Assembly (NCBI RefSeq): GCF_001662875.1
Contig: NZ_JPVZ01000010.1
Coordinates: 78,693-142,692 of the forward strand
DNA length: 64,000 nucleotides
Direction: 5' to 3'
DNA from: Thalassospira tepidiphila MCCC 1A03514
GTDB taxonomy: Bacteria; Pseudomonadota; Alphaproteobacteria; Rhodospirillales; Thalassospiraceae
Positions 62,601 to 64,000 of this stretch are shown here, piece after piece. Positions within the stretch are counted from its first letter, which is position 1. Each line of letters starts with the position of its first letter. A program made the translations under genes and the position numbers. The notes beneath the pieces are model-generated. The model was not told the DNA's origin and did not search any database. It saw only the letters and a program-made list of their open reading frames with translations.

Positions 62601-64000
62601 GCAAGGCCTGCATCGATATCAAGCGCAATGGGCCGGTCTTCGTAACCCGATGCATCCGACACATCCAATGTCGGCGCATCGGCAACGCCCGCAACATCAA
62701 CGGTGATGCTGCCGGTCGTCGTCGCGACATCGGAACCATCTTCTGAAGTTGCGGTTACGCCAAGATCGAACGAACCACTGAAGTCCTCGGGCGGGGTGAT
62801 TGTGAGACCTGCCAGCTGATCCGAATTCAACGTCCAAGTCCCGTCACCGTTGTCGGCACCAGCCGACAAGGTCGCGCCGTCCGGAACTCCGGAGATGGTA
62901 ACTGTCAGAGTCTCGTTGGCATCCGTCAGCCCAGCATCGATGTCCAGTGCAATGTCATTATCTTCGTTGCCCGCCGCATCAGAAATATCCAGCGTTGGGA
63001 CATCCGCGACACCAGCAACATCAACCGTGATACTGCCAGTGGTCGTGGCAACATCAGAGCCATCAGCAGACGTCGCCGTCACACCAAGGTCAAATGATCC
63101 ACTGAAATCCTCAGGCGGGGTGATCGTCAAACCTGCAAGCTGCTCGGAGCTTAGCGTCCAGGAGCCATCACCGTTGTCGGTCCCGACAGACAGAGATGCA
63201 CCTTCCGGAACGCCAGAGATGGTGACCGTCACGGTCTCGGAACTGTCCGTCAGACCTGCGTCGATAATCAGTGCAATGGCATTGTCTTCATTGCCGCTGG
63301 CGTCGGAAACATCCAGCGTCGGCGCATCCGCAACACCAGTCACGTCAACCGTAATAGAACCGGTCGTCGTCGCAACATTCGAACCATCCGCAGACGTTGC
63401 CGTAACGCCAAGATCAAACGAGCCGCTGAAGTCATCCGGCGGTGTGATTGTCAGACCGTCAAGCTGGCCAGAATTCAGCGTCCAGGTGCCATCCCCGTTG
63501 TCGGTACCAGCCGACAAGGTCCCGCCGTTCGGAACGCCACTAATTGTAACTGTGAGTGTCTCGGAGCTGTCAGTCAGGCCCGCATCAATTTTAAGCGCGA
63601 TGGCGCTGTCTTCATTCCCGCTTGCGTTTGAGACATCCAGAGCCGGTGCATCCGCAACACCGTCAACATCCACCTTGATGCTACCAGTTGTCGTAGCAAC
63701 ATCTGATCCATCGGCAGAGGTTGCGGTCACGCCGAGATCGAAAGAACCACTAAAGTCTTCCGCTGGCGTGATCGTCAGCCCTTCAAGTTGCTCAGAGCTC
63801 AGCGTCCAGGTGCCGTCACCATTGTCGGCTCCGGCCGACAAGGTAGCTCCATCCGGAACGCCGGAGATCGTAATTGTCAGGGTTTCACTGGAATCTGTAA
63901 GGCCAGCATCGATATCAAGTGCGATGGCATTGTCTTCGTTTCCGGAAGCATCAGACAAATCCAGCGTCCGTGCATCGGCAACGCCCGCAACATCAACGGT
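56678..64000 (-). CDS. giant RTX adhesin with 108-residue tandem repeats (5' end outside window)
   Basis: The reading frame is open from the right edge to a stop at 56678, giving 2,440 residues of the C-terminal part. About 18 copies (the first cut by the edge) of a 108-residue beta-sandwich, cadherin/Ig-like unit come first; each opens GVADAPTLDVSDASGNED and closes with a VTVDV-type strand. Then follow roughly 40 RTX nonapeptides (GGxGxDxhx, for example GGAGNDTLDGGGGDDSLDGG), which bind calcium, and a C-terminal segment (about 60 residues, ending SNVERIEW) of the kind read by type I secretion. By architecture it is a LapA/BapA-like surface adhesin. The N-terminal retention or anchor region and the secretion genes are not in view. 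Confidence 0.9.
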   Translation of the reverse strand, partial: TVDVAGVADARTLDLSDASGNEDNAIALDIDAGLTDSSETLTITISGVPDGATLSAGADNGDGTWTLSSEQLEGLTITPAEDFSGSFDLGVTATSADGSDVATTTGSIKVDVDGVADAPALDVSNASGNEDSAIALKIDAGLTDSSETLTVTISGVPNGGTLSAGTDNGDGTWTLNSGQLDGLTITPPDDFSGSFDLGVTATSADGSNVATTTGSITVDVTGVADAPTLDVSDASGNEDNAIALIIDAGLTDSSETVTVTISGVPEGASLSVGTDNGDGSWTLSSEQLAGLTITPPEDFSGSFDLGVTATSADGSDVATTTGSITVDVAGVADVPTLDISDAAGNEDNDIALDIDAGLTDANETLTVTISGVPDGATLSAGADNGDGTWTLNSDQLAGLTITPPEDFSGSFDLGVTATSEDGSDVATTTGSITVDVAGVADAPTLDVSDASGYEDRPIALDIDAGLADSSEILSVTISGVPDGATLTAGTNNGYGSWTLNPDQLDGLRVRAPQNYSGSFDLEVTAQSADGSDIATSSETITVDVEGVADRPTLDVSDAQGLEDTAIALDIDAAMTDPSEVLSVIVSGVPDGAELSAGTDNGDGTWTLDADDLSGLTITPPENYSGSFDLKVVAQSRDGDSVASTADPIRLTRGSSGGNSTITVEVTGVADAPTLDVSDASGNEDNAIALNIDAGLTDSSEALTVTISGVPDGATLSAGANNGDGTWSLSSEQLEGLTITPPEDFSGSFDLGVTATSADGSDVATTTDSITVDVAGVADAPTLDVSDASGSEDSAIALNIDAGLADSSETLTVTISGVPDGAALSAGTDNGDGSWTLSSEQLAGLTIIPPENFSGSFDLGVTATSADGEDVATTTGSITVDVASVADAPTLDLSDASGNEDNSIALDIDAGLGDSSETLTVTISGVPGGAALSAGTDNGDGTWTLSSEQLSGLTITPPEDFSGSFYLGVTATAADGSDVATTTGSITVDVAGVADAPTLNLSDASGNEDNAITLDIDAGLTDSSETLTIMISGVPDGATLSAGVDNGDGTWTLSSEQLADLTITPPEDFSGSFDLGVTATSADGEDVATTTGSITVDVTGVADDPTLDVSDASGNEDSAIVLNIDAGLADSSETLTITISGVPEGATLSAGTDNGDGTWTLSGDQLEGLSVTPPSDFSGSFDLEITASTQDGIDIASVTDTVMVDVAGVADAPTLDVANASGSEDSAITLDIDAGLADSSESLTVTISGVPEGSALSAGTDNGDGTWSLNANQLAGLTITPPEDFSGSFELGVTATSADGEDVATTTGSITVDVSGIADAPTLDVSDASGNEDNAITLDIDAGRDSSESLTVTISGVPEGASLSAGKDNGDGSWTLSSEQLDGLTITPPENFSGSFDLGVTATSADGEDVATTTGSITVDVTGVADAPTLDVSNAAGSEDSAIALDVEVGLADSSETLTVTISGVPDGAALSAGTDNGDGTWTLSSEQFAGLTITPPENFSGSFDLGVRATSADGEDVATTTGSITVDVAGVADAPTLDVSNAAGNEDSAIALNLDVGLADSSETLTVTISGVPGGATLSAGTDNGDGSWTLNPEQLDGLTVTPAEDFSGSFDLRVTATSADGEDIASASDTITVDVAGVADTPTLDVSDASGLEDSDIALDIEAGLSDASEVLSVTISGVPEGARLSAGTDHGDGTWSLAAADLAGLTLTPAEDYSGAFDLDVTVTSTDGTDTSTISDTITVDVGGVADTPSLDVSDISGNEDTDIALAIDAGLSDSSETMTITVSGVPDGASLSAGTNNGDGTWTLSAGDLEGLTITPPDDYSGAFDLEVTVTSSDGGDTSSVSDTITVNVAGVADTPTLEVEDASGDEGTAVALDIDAAVTDASETLTVTISGVPEGATLSAGTNNGDGTWTLTSAQLSGLSISAASDYAGTFELTVSVQSRDGEDTATTTAILEVTFDPVQDDDEVIWDPNDDGVIETGSGNDTVGGNDGDDTISTNAGNDTIWAGNGDDVIYAGDGDDSVTGDGGNDTIYGGGGNDTLHGGEGRNTIDGGTGNDYITGGSDRDTIRSSAGDNIVYASEGHNYIETGAGNDSLYAGSGDDTILGGDGDNYVSAGEGRNDITTGSGDDSILAGSGNDTISAGDGDNYINVGEGKNTIASGIGDDTIMTGSGDDVIDAGDGNNTITAGEGRNTIDTGSGDDSITTGSDKDTISAGDGNDSIDAGSGHNTVWGGGGDDSIHGAWGDDTFYGGDGNDILNADGGDNVFDGGAGDDTLTAGWGKDTFTGGAGNDTLDGGGGDDSLDGGDGNDRLLGGAGSDMLLGGAGNDILLGGEGDDTLIGGIGDDSLYGGGGSDLFIFNMGDGNDHVDGGTNGWTTDTIELHGAGGSNIDSSDWTLVLDEGEITKSKGHSLELSTDSSGTIVFSDGSELTFSNVERIEW
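56885..58065 (-). repeat. RTX calcium-binding nonapeptide array
   Basis: The region codes for consecutive GGxGxDxhx-type units. In the middle of the array a longer super-period is visible, in which units ending GEGRNDI, GEGKNTI and GEGRNTI recur about every 36 residues. Confidence 0.85.
58130..64000 (-). repeat. 324-bp tandem repeat array in the adhesin gene
   Basis: Successive repeat boundaries (the VTVDV-GVADAP junction) are 324 nt apart (for example 59421, 59745, then 60066, 60390; the 321-nt step reflects one 3-nt deletion). About 18 copies are in view. Central copies are very alike at DNA level, while the copies nearest the RTX part are more diverged. The array continues past the right edge. 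Confidence 0.9.

Noticed and set aside
58130..64000. Direct repeats considered as a CRISPR or satellite array
   Set aside because: The 324-bp period is in frame and codes for protein domains throughout; there are no short repeats with unique spacers.
1..64000. tRNA, rRNA, insertion sequence or phage genes
   Set aside because: I searched intergenic spaces for TTCGA-type T-loops, terminal inverted repeats and transposase or integrase motifs and saw none.

Overview
The window looks like chromosomal DNA of a marine-type alphaproteobacterium. The gene content fits Rhodospirillales, and Thalassospira is a plausible genus, but I could not run a search to confirm it. Three things point to Alphaproteobacteria: the order rpmH-rnpA-yidD-yidC-engB-argB, promoters of the form GGAAC-N16/17-CGTT (the EcfG general-stress class) beside an ECF sigma gene, and a PlcP/glycosyltransferase pair. 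Coding density is high. I see no rRNA, tRNA, CRISPR array, insertion sequence or phage genes.

Layout. 1-9.7 kb: housekeeping genes (rsmE 5' end, ubiA, an EtfB-methyltransferase-like gene, ubiD, pmbA), a complete ccdAB toxin-antitoxin pair and a chemoreceptor. 9.9-13.2 kb: a diacylglycerol-kinase-like gene divergent from a plcP-type phosphoesterase plus a GT4 glycosyltransferase, with PHO-box-like repeats between them; this is a candidate phosphate-stress lipid-remodelling module. 13.2-20.6 kb: a Kdo/lipid A block (msbA, DUF374 acyltransferase, waaA, lpxK, lpxL). 20.6-26.1 kb: a gamma-glutamyltransferase, an M23 peptidase, xseA and purD. 26.1-29.5 kb: a BtuFCD/FepBDC-like importer with a cobalamin riboswitch and, downstream of it, a Zur-box-like palindrome over a sigma70-like promoter. 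29.7-43.3 kb: opgD/G, an AraC/SDR/Atu4866 group, tadA, a class-I amidotransferase, rluB, rsmD, regulators, transporters, a serine hydrolase, chrA and amn.

43.6-48.5 kb is a stress island: a possible small RNA or amn leader, an ECF sigma factor with a tiny soluble anti-sigma-like partner, a ribbon-helix-helix protein, a DedA-type membrane protein, an acidic exported protein divergent from dps (each behind an EcfG-type promoter) and a second lipid kinase. 48.6-56.5 kb: ftsY-mtaB, a diguanylate cyclase, argB, engB, yidC, yidD, rnpA and rpmH. 56.7-64 kb: the C-terminal 2,440 residues of a giant secreted RTX adhesin made of 108-residue tandem repeats; its start lies beyond the window.

The observations most worth following are the double-input promoter region of the importer (riboswitch plus Zur-like site), the plcP/agt/lipid-kinase module, the short terminated transcript at 43.6-43.7 kb with an operator-like palindrome inside its promoter, the mutually exclusive hairpins ahead of engB, and the sigma/anti-sigma-like pair with its three nearby promoters.
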